Below the pieces are notes generated by a model. The model saw only the letters and a program-made list of their open reading frames with translations, had not been told where the DNA came from and made no database searches. Position numbers and translations under genes: made by a program. From contig JAYUKY010000115.1 of NCBI GenBank assembly GCA_043764015.1, positions 1 to 29,262 on the forward strand: a DNA stretch of 29,262 bases. The letters run 5' to 3'. The stretch comes from JANYGM01 sp043764015 (GTDB lineage: Bacteria; Bacteroidota; Bacteroidia; Cytophagales; Thermonemataceae). Of the stretch, positions 8,069-16,523 are shown in pieces (the stretch's first letter is position 1; each line of letters begins with the position of its first letter).

Positions 8069-8908
8069 CTATCTTTCTATCTCTTTTTTATATTCTTTTA
8101 TTGCTCTAAGCAATGCAGAAGCTAATATTTCCTGTCCATCTGCTGTATTCATAAATTTTTCTTCTTCTTCATTTGTCATAAAACCTATTTCTACAAGCAT
8201 ACTAGGCATTGTGGCTTGTTTTAAGACAATAAAACCTGCTTGTTTTAGCCCTCTATTGGTGCGTTTTGCCTTATCTTTCAGTTGTTTATCTGTAAAATCT
8301 GCTAGTTTTAGGCTATTTTCAAGATAAGCATTTTGTTCTAAAACAAGCATTATGTGAGATTGTGGAGAATTTGGGTCAAAACCACCATAGTTTTTCTTAT
8401 AATCAGTTTCTTTCAAAATAACAGAGTTTTCACGTTTTGCTACCGCAAGGTTTTCTTCAGATACGTGTGCGCCCATAATGAAAACTTCTGTACCTGCAAC
8501 CGCCTTGTTTTTTGGTGTTTTTTTGACATCTAAAGAATTACAATGTATTGAAATAAATAAATCAGCATTATTTTTATTGGCAACTGTGGCACGCTCATAG
8601 AGTTTTACGTGTATATCTTTGCTACGTGTCTGAATGACTTTTATTTCTGGTAGATGTTCTTTAATAAGTTCTCCAAGTTTCAAAGAAACAGCTAATGTTA
8701 CCTTTTTCTCATAAGAAACTTTGCCCAATGCGCCTGGGTCAGAGCCACCGTGACCAGCATCAATGACAATGGTTTTCATCTTATATTTTTGTGGCGTATT
8801 TGGCGTATTTTTTGTTAGATTTTGATTTTTTTGTAATATCTTTGTGCTTAAAGAACAAAATAGCACAATTATTGTGAGCAAAAAAACATTCAGTTTAAAA
8901 GTTTTCAT
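8069..8908 (-). CDS. N-acetylmuramoyl-L-alanine amidase (Amidase_3 family)
   Basis: The 279-residue protein has an N-terminal signal or anchor segment (LNVFLLTIIVLFCSLSTKI). The zinc-amidase core runs from IVIDAGHGGSDPGA (His ligand, about 46-59) through YEKKVTLA (Glu ligand) and FISIHCNS (second His ligand) to PSMLVEIGFMTNEEE (catalytic Glu). This is the classic Amidase_3/CwlD-AmiC fold, which cleaves the amide bond between MurNAc and the stem peptide during cell separation or wall turnover. Length is typical for a single-domain enzyme with no LysM or AMIN domain. It is divergent from lptD with a short gap and lies upstream of the GH3 fusion gene, so it sits in a wall-turnover neighbourhood. 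Confidence 0.93.
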   Translation of the reverse strand: MKTFKLNVFLLTIIVLFCSLSTKILQKNQNLTKNTPNTPQKYKMKTIVIDAGHGGSDPGALGKVSYEKKVTLAVSLKLGELIKEHLPEIKVIQTRSKDIHVKLYERATVANKNNADLFISIHCNSLDVKKTPKNKAVAGTEVFIMGAHVSEENLAVAKRENSVILKETDYKKNYGGFDPNSPQSHIMLVLEQNAYLENSLKLADFTDKQLKDKAKRTNRGLKQAGFIVLKQATMPSMLVEIGFMTNEEEEKFMNTADGQEILASALLRAIKEYKKEIER

Positions 8909-8933
8909 ATTAGTTTTGAGTTATTATATTAAG

Positions 8934-8952
8934 CAATGGGGCATGCCCATTG
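8934..8952. promoter_or_regulatory. Palindrome between the amidase and lptD genes
   Basis: Caatggg-gcatg-cccattg is a 7-bp inverted repeat around a 5-base loop, covering the proposed lptD ATG at 8943. It could be an operator or an RNA hairpin limiting initiation; no regulator is identifiable, so the role is speculative. Confidence 0.3.
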
Positions 8953-11825
8953 TCAAAAAGTATTTTTTACGTATTATCTACCATAAAAAAGTTTTGACAA
9001 AATTAAAAAAAATATACGGATTATTGATTTTCTTGTTGATTTTTATTAACAAACGCTATAAAATAATAGCAAAACCACCCCTAACCCCTCCTTCAAAGGA
9101 GGGGGACAAAGCTCCATTCCTTCATAAGGAGGGGCTGGGGGTGGTTATATTAGTTTTTTGCATTATTTTTATTAACATAAATTCTTTACAGGCACAAGAC
9201 AAACCCACAGGTACGCCTTTGCAGGTAGGACTTGACACGCTCAAATCCTCTCGCAAAGATACATTACCCAAAAAGCAAGCCAAAGATGGCATTAAAACAA
9301 CAATTTTTTTTAAAGCTAAAGATTCTATCGTTTCTATTATCCCAGAGAAAGCGGGCGTATTATATGGCAACGCAGAAGTGAAATATGGAGAAACAAAACT
9401 GAATTCAGAAATTATTAGACTGAATTGGGGTAGCAAAATAGTCAAAGCTACAGGAAGAAAAGACTCCACGGGCAAAGTGATAGGAAAGCCTGTCATTGTT
9501 GATGGCGCAGAAAAGATAGAATCTGACACAATTACTTACAATTTGGATACACAAAGAGCTATTATTTATGGAACAGTTACCAAACAAGGCGAGGGTTTTA
9601 TCACAGGAGAACGTGTGAAAAAGCAAGCTGACGGCACAATGCACCTGCAAAATGGTTTTTATACGACTTGTGATTTAGTTCACCCGCATTTTGGCATCAG
9701 GGCAAAGAAAATAAAACTTACCAAAAATCAAAATGTGGTGGCAGGTCCTTTTAATTTGGAGATAATGGGCATTCCTACACCGCTGGGCTTTATTTTTGGT
9801 GCTTTTCCTAAACCAAAACAAAAAACTTCTGGCGTGATTGTGCCAACTTATGGGGAAGCACTAGGAAGTGGTTTTTATTTGCGTGGTGGCGGTTATTATT
9901 GGGCTATCAATGACTATATTGACTTGACTTCAACTATTGATTTGTATTCTTATGGCAACTGGGGCGCACAAATTTCCAGTAAATACACAAAAAGATACCG
10001 TTATGGTGGTAATTTTGCCCTGAATTATAGCAAGATTTTTACAGAAGTTCCGACACTCGTGGAGCGTGATAAACAAACTTTGTTTAGTGTGTCGTGGTCG
10101 CACGCCCCGGTTGCTCGTGGAACTGGTCGTTTTTCTGCAAGTGTCAATGTTTCTAGTTCAAAATTTAGCAGTTTGCGTACTTTTGGTATTCAAAATCAGC
10201 TTACAAACACACAACAATCTACTATTTCCTACTCCAAAACCTTCAAAGGAACGCCTTTTAATCTTTCTTTGAGCGGAAGGCACAACCAAGAAAATAGCAC
10301 AAATGTGGTAAACATTACTTTGCCTGATTTTAATTTCTCTGTTAATAGACTAACGCCATTTAAAGACCTTACAAAATCAACTTTTTTAGACCAAATAGGG
10401 GTTTCTTATACCTTAGGAAGTAGATTAGAAATTACAAATAGAGTGAATGGCACGAGCGGTAGCGCAGGCGGACTGACGCTGGCAAATGTCAGAAAAGACA
10501 GTATTTATAAATTTAATGGAGAAAATTTGTCTAAGTTTCTTGAAAATTCTAATGTTACTTTTACACACGCAATCCCTGTTTCTGCACCGTTTAAGGTACT
10601 TCGTTATTTTAATGGCTCTGCTAGTTTCAACTTTAATCAAATTATCAACACGCAAAAATATCAATATACCTATTTGGGAGGGCGAAATTATAAAGTTGAT
10701 ACAGTTCGTACCATTGGTTCTACCTATAATTATAATTTTGGTGTGAGTTTGGCAACCAATATTTACGGTTTTTATAGAATAAAAGCAGGGAAATTGCAGG
10801 TAATTAGACACGTAATACAACCAAATGTAAGTTTAAGTTATGCACCTGATTTTTCTAAGGATAAATATGGTTTTTATGCCAAAAATGTTGGTGTTTTCAC
10901 CCAAAATACTGATGGTACTTTGACAGAAGTTAAACTTCCTTTGTATGCAAATACGCCTGCAGGAGGAGAAAACGGTTCTATTAGTTTCTCTATGCGCAAC
11001 ACTTTTGAGGCAAAGCTACGCCCTAAGATAGATTCTGCGGGCGCAAAATCAAGAAAATTGATGCTTTTAGATGAATTATCTTTTTCTGGAAGTTATAATC
11101 TTCTTGCAGATATAAAGTTGGGGCAAAGACCGCTTTCACCCATAGGAATTACAGCAAGAACTCGTATTGCATCTCTTTTTGATTTGAGTTTTAATGGCTC
11201 ACTTGACCCTTATGGCTATAAAGATACGCTTGTCAGACAAGGTGATAGAGTTACTTCACAGCCTTTGCGTACTTTTGATTATGCTTGGAAAATTGGGCAA
11301 GGAATAGGCACTATCACTAATTATAGCATTGCAGTAAATACCAGCCTAAATCCTGATATTTTGAAAGGAAAACCTAAACCCGCAGGCGCAGGAAACAACC
11401 TTCTTAATAATGCCTTAAATAATCCGCTTTCTAATCCGCTTGCGCCTAATGCTACTGTTGGGCGTAGTGTAGCTGCCAATAATGATGTTTATATTGATTT
11501 TGATATTCCTTGGAATTTATCCATCAATTATAATATCACTTATACTCGTTTTTCAGAACAAAAATTTATACAAACTTTGTCTTTTTCTGGTGATTTGGCA
11601 CTTACACCAAAATGGAGAACTGGCTTTACTTCTGGTTATGATTTTGTAGGAAAAGGCATTACAACTTCTCAAATAAACTTAGCCAGAGATTTGCATTGTT
11701 GGGAAATGCGCTTTGATTGGGTGCCTTTTGGGCTTTATCGTTCTTATAATTTCACTATCAATGTTAAATCAACTTTGCTTAGAGATTTGAAAGTGGATAG
11801 AAAACGTACGTGGTATGATAGATAA
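8943..11825 (+). CDS. lptD: Outer-membrane LPS assembly protein LptD (Bacteroidota type)
   Basis: The outer-membrane barrel of the Lpt bridge inserts LPS into the outer leaflet with LptE. An LptA/OstA-like N-terminal domain (about residues 120-230 from this start) has repeated beta units such as ESDTITYNLDTQRAIIYG and GFYTTCDLVHPHFGIRAKKIKL. The GIPTPLGFIFGAFPKP segment and YGEALGSGFYLRGGGYYW then lead into a long barrel of alternating aromatic strands up to the C-terminus. The ATG at 8943 is chosen because it lies outside the divergent amidase gene; an upstream GTG at 8844 would overlap it. The export signal is unusual: two hydrophobic stretches (IYGLLIFLLIFI and VVILVFCIIFININSLQA) are separated by a translated repeat (PPLTPPSKEGD). 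Cleavage near SLQA-QDK is likely. The real start is uncertain. Confidence 0.88.
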   Translation: MPIVKKYFLRIIYHKKVLTKLKKIYGLLIFLLIFINKRYKIIAKPPLTPPSKEGDKAPFLHKEGLGVVILVFCIIFININSLQAQDKPTGTPLQVGLDTLKSSRKDTLPKKQAKDGIKTTIFFKAKDSIVSIIPEKAGVLYGNAEVKYGETKLNSEIIRLNWGSKIVKATGRKDSTGKVIGKPVIVDGAEKIESDTITYNLDTQRAIIYGTVTKQGEGFITGERVKKQADGTMHLQNGFYTTCDLVHPHFGIRAKKIKLTKNQNVVAGPFNLEIMGIPTPLGFIFGAFPKPKQKTSGVIVPTYGEALGSGFYLRGGGYYWAINDYIDLTSTIDLYSYGNWGAQISSKYTKRYRYGGNFALNYSKIFTEVPTLVERDKQTLFSVSWSHAPVARGTGRFSASVNVSSSKFSSLRTFGIQNQLTNTQQSTISYSKTFKGTPFNLSLSGRHNQENSTNVVNITLPDFNFSVNRLTPFKDLTKSTFLDQIGVSYTLGSRLEITNRVNGTSGSAGGLTLANVRKDSIYKFNGENLSKFLENSNVTFTHAIPVSAPFKVLRYFNGSASFNFNQIINTQKYQYTYLGGRNYKVDTVRTIGSTYNYNFGVSLATNIYGFYRIKAGKLQVIRHVIQPNVSLSYAPDFSKDKYGFYAKNVGVFTQNTDGTLTEVKLPLYANTPAGGENGSISFSMRNTFEAKLRPKIDSAGAKSRKLMLLDELSFSGSYNLLADIKLGQRPLSPIGITARTRIASLFDLSFNGSLDPYGYKDTLVRQGDRVTSQPLRTFDYAWKIGQGIGTITNYSIAVNTSLNPDILKGKPKPAGAGNNLLNNALNNPLSNPLAPNATVGRSVAANNDVYIDFDIPWNLSINYNITYTRFSEQKFIQTLSFSGDLALTPKWRTGFTSGYDFVGKGITTSQINLARDLHCWEMRFDWVPFGLYRSYNFTINVKSTLLRDLKVDRKRTWYDR
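9075..9145 (+). repeat. Palindromic CCACCCCTAACCCCTCCTT element inside the lptD signal region
   Basis: The 19-base arm at 9075-9093 and its near-inverted copy at 9127-9145 (17 of 19 matching) bound a 71-bp element translated as PPLTPPSKEGD...HKEGLGVV. The left arm is identical to 794-812 in the methylase gene. A 13-base direct repeat, atttttattaaca, lies at 9039-9051 and 9165-9177, 126 bp apart (a multiple of three), suggesting duplication around or with the insertion. Confidence 0.8.
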
Positions 11826-11840
11826 TTTTGAAGTGTTTAT

Positions 11841-11954
11841 TGTAGAGACGTTGCTTGCAATGTCTAAGCAGTAAACAACAAAACAAACATATTATCATTA
11901 TATTGGCATAAATACATCTTTCTAAGTTCAGACGTTACAAGTAACGTCTCTACA
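11841..11954. repeat. GTAGAGACGTTGC element, copy a (about 114 bp)
   Basis: The left end TGTAGAGACGTTGCTTGCAA (11841-11860) and the right end, whose inverted complement is TGTAGAGACGTTAC (about 11941-11954), form terminal inverted repeats. Each end is itself a small palindrome. The internal 60 bases are AT-rich with no ORF. It fills the gap between convergent lptD and the giant outer-membrane gene. Same family as 22699-22801 and 17035-17060. Confidence 0.7.
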
Positions 11955-11977
11955 AATAATTTGCGTAACATCATCTT

Positions 11978-14900
11978 CTAAAATAAAACTGCTATTTGCA
12001 CACGCCCTAAATGTACTACAGGGCGTTCTGGGGATTTTCTGCCGTCATAAGAAATATTTATTTGAAGACCGTTGGCTAGTTTTTGTTGAAAATTTATATT
12101 CCAAACATAGTTTTTGCCATTTTGCAAAGCCTCCAACATCTCATAACCAATAGGAGAGTTTACTTCACCCACAAAATCAATAGCAATATATTTCACAAAT
12201 GCAGTCAAATTACGGCTAGATAGCTTATTCCAACGCATTTCTAACATTATTTGGTTGATTTTTGCACTCTCTTGTATGGGCGTAGGTGTAATGTTTGCAG
12301 GCACATCTGCAAACTTGCTTGCAAACGTGTAAGAAGCAGTCAGACGAAAATCATTATTAGGTTGATACGCCAAAGTAGGAGAAATTTGATACCCAGAAAA
12401 CGCATAATTGCGGTTTAGCAAGAAATCAGACCTATTTTTTAGTTGATTAAACTTTGTAGCAATTTGCAAATTAAATTCAGTAGATAAGTTTTTTCTTGTA
12501 TTGAGTTGATATTCAGTATTTTGTCGTGCCTCAAAGCCATTAGTAAGCAACTGACGCTGATTTGACTGCAAAAAAGCTACATCAGCCCCAAACTTAGGAC
12601 TAGAACGGTTGAAAAATAGCGTTCCACGCCAAACATCTTGCCTAGCAAGCAAAGCGGCATCATTTCCCAAAAACGGCACAATACGTGCTACCCATTCCGC
12701 ATCTGTTTGTCTTCTATTGGTATTGACAACAAAAAGCCCAGAAATTTTGGAAAAAAACAACTTTATTCCTTTGTTACTTTTCCATTTTGTAGGTGTAGCA
12801 AAATTCAAACGGTAATTAAAAATATTAGTAAAAACAAGGGAATAGGCATCTGTGGGCGTGAAAATCTTAATATAATTTTTCTCATCAGGGTTGATAGCAA
12901 GATAAAATTCGTTTAAATCTTGTTTTTTGTCGTTGTTGTCATCACGCCAAGTGTGCGTACCTTGTCCTGTTGGTACTTGCAAATACGAAAACTCTCGCCT
13001 AGCCTCACGCCCAGAAGCGGTTTGTAGCGTTAGTTCAGAACGGATAAGTTTGTTAAAAAGTGCGTTGTTGAGGTCTAGACGTGATGTTAGGTTAGTGAGA
13101 GATGGCACAAGTGGCAAAAAACTTTTCACTTCTCTATATGTTGCGGTAGCATTTACGAGATGATTTTTCCAGCTTTTTTGGAATTTCCCGTTGGCGGTGT
13201 AGGCTTCTGTTTTATCTGTCATTTTCCCCAAAATAGGGGTTTTGTCATTTCTTTTGGCAATATCAAACAGAAAATTAAACTTTGTACTATCAATATTCTT
13301 AAAATAAATTTTATTTTCTACGAAATTCATAGCAGAAAACTGCACAAAGTCTGTTTTATCCGTTGTGATGGTGTTTTCATCTCTACTAAAAATATATCCA
13401 ATAACTAAGGGTTTAATAATTTTTTGCTTAAAACGCCCAAAATTAGGCGTATGGCTAATATCTAGGCTTTGGCGTTCCCATTTGGCGGTTTGCGTTTGGT
13501 TTAGTTGATTTATTTGGTTATTTCGCAGGCTAAAAGCATCAAATTTGACTACAAACACACTTATTTTCTGACTAATATTAAAAACTTGCTGAAAACCGTT
13601 TGTTTGTTCTCCTCTATTTCTATAATTTAAACCTGCTTTTAGATAGTTTTGAGCATCTTTTTGCAAAGAAATGCTTGTTTGTACAATATTATCTGCATTT
13701 TGGATAGGACGAGTGAGCGTATCCAAATCCAAACTCCAATCCCTATTAAATTCTATATTGCGGTAGCGGTCAATAGGCAAAAAAAACGCATCATTATGCT
13801 CAAAACTTACATCAGAAAACCATTTATAACCCTCAATTTTAGACAATGCGCCCATATTTTTGTAACCAATTTTGCCTGCAAAACCGCTGTTATCTGTGTC
13901 GTCAATAGGTGAATAACGGTTTATATCTCTTTGAGAAAAAGCTATTTCTGTATATATTTTGGCAGTTTCTGACAAATTATAGCTTGTTCCAAAAGTTATC
14001 ATTTGTTTTTTTTGAGGAAGCGGAACGGGAATAAATGGCTCAAAATTGCCTTGTAGCACGTTTGCCACAGGCGCAACCCATTCATACACACGCCCATTAG
14101 CAGTTGTATTTTTGAGAATATAATTTCCTCTTTTTGCACCAACATCAGAAAAAGAAACCCTAAAATAAGGTTTATTTGGCACATTTTCATTCACTAAAAC
14201 ATCAGGATAAATAATTCCTAAAACTTCAATATCTCGTTTTTGATATAAGACAATATTACTAGAAAAAGGCGTTTCTTCTGCTCCATTGAGGGTTGCAAGG
14301 CTCAAATTATCTCCAATTTCGCTTAAACGTGTTTTAGTGGCATTATCTAACTGAAAAACAAGCGGATTTCGTGGGTTATCACTTTCTGAATAAAAATTAA
14401 ACATTACATCAAATTTTTTCCATTCTTGCGAGTGCGCAAATTGCAAGTTGGTACGTGAGTAATTACGTTCAGAATACTCAAAATCTACTCTTATGCGTGT
14501 AAATTGGGTGATAATGACGTTGGGAGTAAACGTAATTTCCGCTTGGTTATAATCAATAACATAATCTTCATTAAAACCACGTTTAAGAAGTTTTCCATCA
14601 ACATAAATTTTTTCTGAAGCTGCCAAAACAATAATAAAACGCTCATTCAAAGCACCACGCAGCCTATACGGACCTTGTACGCCTTCCAATGCAGGAAGGT
14701 TTGTACTTGCAAACTTGCCTTTTGCAAGTGCTACACCAAAAGTTGTAGTTGCCTTGCTATTGCCAATACCACTTTTGGTAAAGCCAGCTTTTGTACCAAA
14801 AAGTTTGCTTAAACTTGTGTCTTTGATATTATATTTTATTTCTGCCTGAATACCTTGCACGTTCTTATAAAACCTCAAAAACTCACTTTTATCAGCGTTT

Positions 14901-15628
14901 TTCATTACAATATCTCCAATAGTGAAGGTTGATTTTTTGGTTTGGAGTTGTATGAAAATTCTGTCAAAATTCTGAATTTGGGCGGTGTTTCCCTCAGGCT
15001 GAAAAGGCACATTTTGGTCAGAGATAACGGCTTTTATGGTAAGATTTTCCGAGATTTTGCCTTCTAATTGCAGATTTAGAGCAGAATTTACGAGTGCGCC
15101 CTGTTGGTTTCCTACAGAAATCCCACGAGAAAGCGTACCAGTTTTTTGGAGATTTTCTGTACTAAAAATCTCTTCACGAAAGTCTTTTATAGCTACAGGA
15201 GGCACATAAATATCTCTAAAAATGCCCAAAGAGTCCGTTTTTTCTGATGAGCGTTTTTGTGCCGTTTTGGAGAAATCAAAAGCAAGCAAACGGTACGAAA
15301 CTAGCAGACTATCAGGCAAAATATTGTTAGAATTGTTAGAATTGTTAGAATTATTAGAATTATTAGTAGAATTATTATCAATAACAAAAAAGACAGAATT
15401 ATCTAAAATATTGTATTTCAGACGAATGGCATTATTTAAAGTACCATTTACGGTATTATTTGGAGAAATAATTTTAATACTTTGCGGACTTACAGAAACT
15501 GTATCTAATTTTTGCGGATTTGGCTTAGTTTTGAGCCATTTGTAGCGTTCTTGTGCGTGTGTAGGAGAGGAGATAAGCAAAATTATCAAAAAGAAAAAAG
15601 AAAAGTAAATTCTTACAAAAACCCTCAA
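11978..15628 (-). CDS. Conserved giant outer-membrane beta-barrel-like protein of unknown function
   Basis: Not recognised as a named gene. From a TTG at 15628 the protein has 1216 residues and begins with a clean signal peptide (RVFVRIYFSFFFLIILLISSPTHAQ). A Asn/Ser-rich tract encoded by a 9-bp tandem repeat (15324-15366) follows at about residue 90-105. The segment LSRGISVGNQQGALVNSALN, then EGKISENLTIKAVISDQNVPFQPEG, looks like a conserved Bacteroidota outer-membrane family. The rest is alternating aromatic/polar strand-like sequence ending in ...VQIAVLF, with a terminal Phe typical of barrel proteins. No ATG is usable: GTG at 15685 and TTG at 15709 are alternative starts, but 15709 overlaps the -7 box. 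It is separated from nusG by a terminator. Likely a surface or transport/assembly barrel; substrate unknown. Confidence 0.75.
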   Translation of the reverse strand: MRVFVRIYFSFFFLIILLISSPTHAQERYKWLKTKPNPQKLDTVSVSPQSIKIISPNNTVNGTLNNAIRLKYNILDNSVFFVIDNNSTNNSNNSNNSNNSNNILPDSLLVSYRLLAFDFSKTAQKRSSEKTDSLGIFRDIYVPPVAIKDFREEIFSTENLQKTGTLSRGISVGNQQGALVNSALNLQLEGKISENLTIKAVISDQNVPFQPEGNTAQIQNFDRIFIQLQTKKSTFTIGDIVMKNADKSEFLRFYKNVQGIQAEIKYNIKDTSLSKLFGTKAGFTKSGIGNSKATTTFGVALAKGKFASTNLPALEGVQGPYRLRGALNERFIIVLAASEKIYVDGKLLKRGFNEDYVIDYNQAEITFTPNVIITQFTRIRVDFEYSERNYSRTNLQFAHSQEWKKFDVMFNFYSESDNPRNPLVFQLDNATKTRLSEIGDNLSLATLNGAEETPFSSNIVLYQKRDIEVLGIIYPDVLVNENVPNKPYFRVSFSDVGAKRGNYILKNTTANGRVYEWVAPVANVLQGNFEPFIPVPLPQKKQMITFGTSYNLSETAKIYTEIAFSQRDINRYSPIDDTDNSGFAGKIGYKNMGALSKIEGYKWFSDVSFEHNDAFFLPIDRYRNIEFNRDWSLDLDTLTRPIQNADNIVQTSISLQKDAQNYLKAGLNYRNRGEQTNGFQQVFNISQKISVFVVKFDAFSLRNNQINQLNQTQTAKWERQSLDISHTPNFGRFKQKIIKPLVIGYIFSRDENTITTDKTDFVQFSAMNFVENKIYFKNIDSTKFNFLFDIAKRNDKTPILGKMTDKTEAYTANGKFQKSWKNHLVNATATYREVKSFLPLVPSLTNLTSRLDLNNALFNKLIRSELTLQTASGREARREFSYLQVPTGQGTHTWRDDNNDKKQDLNEFYLAINPDEKNYIKIFTPTDAYSLVFTNIFNYRLNFATPTKWKSNKGIKLFFSKISGLFVVNTNRRQTDAEWVARIVPFLGNDAALLARQDVWRGTLFFNRSSPKFGADVAFLQSNQRQLLTNGFEARQNTEYQLNTRKNLSTEFNLQIATKFNQLKNRSDFLLNRNYAFSGYQISPTLAYQPNNDFRLTASYTFASKFADVPANITPTPIQESAKINQIMLEMRWNKLSSRNLTAFVKYIAIDFVGEVNSPIGYEMLEALQNGKNYVWNINFQQKLANGLQINISYDGRKSPERPVVHLGRVQIAVLF
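15324..15366 (-). repeat. 9-bp tandem repeat encoding an Asn-Asn-Ser tract
   Basis: Three copies of ttgttagaa are followed by ttattagaa and a partial copy. The unit length is a multiple of three, so copy-number change would lengthen or shorten the NNS linker without changing frame. It sits early in the mature part of the giant outer-membrane protein. Confidence 0.85.
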
Positions 15629-15706
15629 AACAGTACCTTTGAGAGTTTTATGTTCTTTTTGATGATTTTGTAAAGGTATTTTCACTAAAATTAAAAGTAA
15701 ATTACA

Positions 15707-15714
15707 CAACTATA
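15707..15714 (-). promoter_or_regulatory. Putative -7 box of the giant outer-membrane gene
   Basis: On the minus strand, TATAGTTG matches TAnnTTTG with one mismatch; a TTG lies about 17-20 bases upstream. A start of transcription near 15700 would exclude the TTG at 15709 as the translation start and favours 15685 or 15628. Confidence 0.35.
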
Positions 15715-15754
15715 AAAATTGTCAGAAATCAATATTATTTTTTTGCAATATAAC

Positions 15755-15798
15755 CAAAAAGCAACTAAAAATACCTAGTATTCTTAGTTGCTTTTTTA
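15755..15798 (-). terminator. Rho-independent terminator of nusG
   Basis: Left arm 15756-15768 (aaaaagcaactaa) and right arm 15784-15796 (ttagttgcttttt) pair, with an inner aatac/gtatt extension, giving a long stem. On the minus strand the 3' arm ends in TTTTT. It lies about 65 bases after the nusG stop and just before the promoter of the next gene, so nusG ends its transcript here. Confidence 0.8.
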
Positions 15799-15817
15799 TA
15801 TGAAGATTTAATAATCA

Positions 15818-15862
15818 AATTTTTATGTTCGTACTTCGTCCTTCTAACTTTGTATTTCGTAA
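15818..15862 (-). repeat. Post-stop degenerate repeat (TACGAA family) after nusG
   Basis: Directly after the nusG stop, the coding strand reads gagtaattacgaaatacaa followed by gaaggacgaagtacgaac. Similar strings follow the stops of secE, glnN, the T9SS-domain gene and the rhodanese gene. Confidence 0.55.
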
Positions 15863-16450
15863 TTACTCTTGTTTTTCCACTTGCATATATCCAAGTTCTA
15901 GAGGTGTATTTCTGTCAAATACTTTTACAGTTACGTTGAGTTTTTTTCTATCCTCAAAAATCTGTTCAATTACGCCATCAAAGCCTGCAAAAGCACCATC
16001 TATTACTTTTACAAATTCTCCAACTATAAAAGAAGTTTCAATTTTGTCAAGTTGTTCTGCTTGCGCATCAACAACGCCCAAAATCCTATTTACTTCTGAT
16101 TGTCTTAGTGGCATAGGTTGTGTAACGTAGGCTTGCTTACCTTTTTTAGTTTCTTCTCCATCTCTTGCAGTTCCTTCTAAGAAACCAATCACGCCAGGAA
16201 TGCTTTTGATAGTGTGCAACGCCTCACCGTGAGAAAGGTCAGCCGAAATCAGGATATAACCAGGGAAAAAAGTTTTTTCTCTTTTTATTTTCTTGCCGTT
16301 GCGCATTTCTTGCACAGTTTCTGTAGGAATAAGGATTTGAGGTACAAATTCTTGTAATCCTTGGCGTGCAATGTCTGCTTCAAGGTATTCTTTCACTTTT
16401 TTTTCTTGTCCTGCGACTGCTCGCAACACATACCAATTAACGTCGCTCAT
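15863..16450 (-). CDS. nusG: Transcription termination/antitermination factor NusG
   Basis: The 195-residue protein is full length. The NGN domain starts at WYVLRAVAGQEKKVKEYLE (about 6-24) and contains FFPGYILI (about 62-69), the RNA polymerase-binding core, and IPGVIGFL. A linker with the usual insertion is followed by a KOW domain (FIVGEFVKVIDGAFAGFDG, about 141-159). NusG binds the polymerase clamp, increases processivity and couples to Rho or ribosomes. It lies after secE on the same strand (73-base gap), and secE follows tRNA-Trp. Unlike the usual bacterial order, rplK does not follow; a terminator and an unrelated gene do. The ATG at 16450 is followed by the expected MSDVNWYV. Confidence 0.97.
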   Translation of the reverse strand: MSDVNWYVLRAVAGQEKKVKEYLEADIARQGLQEFVPQILIPTETVQEMRNGKKIKREKTFFPGYILISADLSHGEALHTIKSIPGVIGFLEGTARDGEETKKGKQAYVTQPMPLRQSEVNRILGVVDAQAEQLDKIETSFIVGEFVKVIDGAFAGFDGVIEQIFEDRKKLNVTVKVFDRNTPLELGYMQVEKQE

Positions 16451-16523
16451 ATTTATTTTAAATTGTGAATTTTAAATTGTGAATTATGTCAAACGTAATT
16501 CGTAATTCGTAATTGAATATTTT
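16451..16523 (-). repeat. Simple repeats between secE and nusG
   Basis: Just after the secE stop, the coding strand has three overlapping attacgaattacg units, then two copies of cacaatttaaaat. This is the same ATTACGAA theme seen after the rhodanese gene. No promoter box is evident, so secE and nusG are probably co-transcribed. Confidence 0.6.

Noticed and set aside
8844..8942. An upstream GTG start for lptD
   Set aside because: It overlaps the divergent amidase start by 65 bases and adds a non-signal-like stretch; the ATG at 8943 is more economical.
9122..9529. A 135-residue minus-strand ORF inside lptD
   Set aside because: Antisense shadow of the lptD coding sequence with no start context or recognisable domain.
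15222..15545. Plus-strand ORF with a Leu-Glu repeat (LLELLELLELL)
   Set aside because: Produced by reading the 9-bp tandem repeat of the outer-membrane gene in antisense; no other support.
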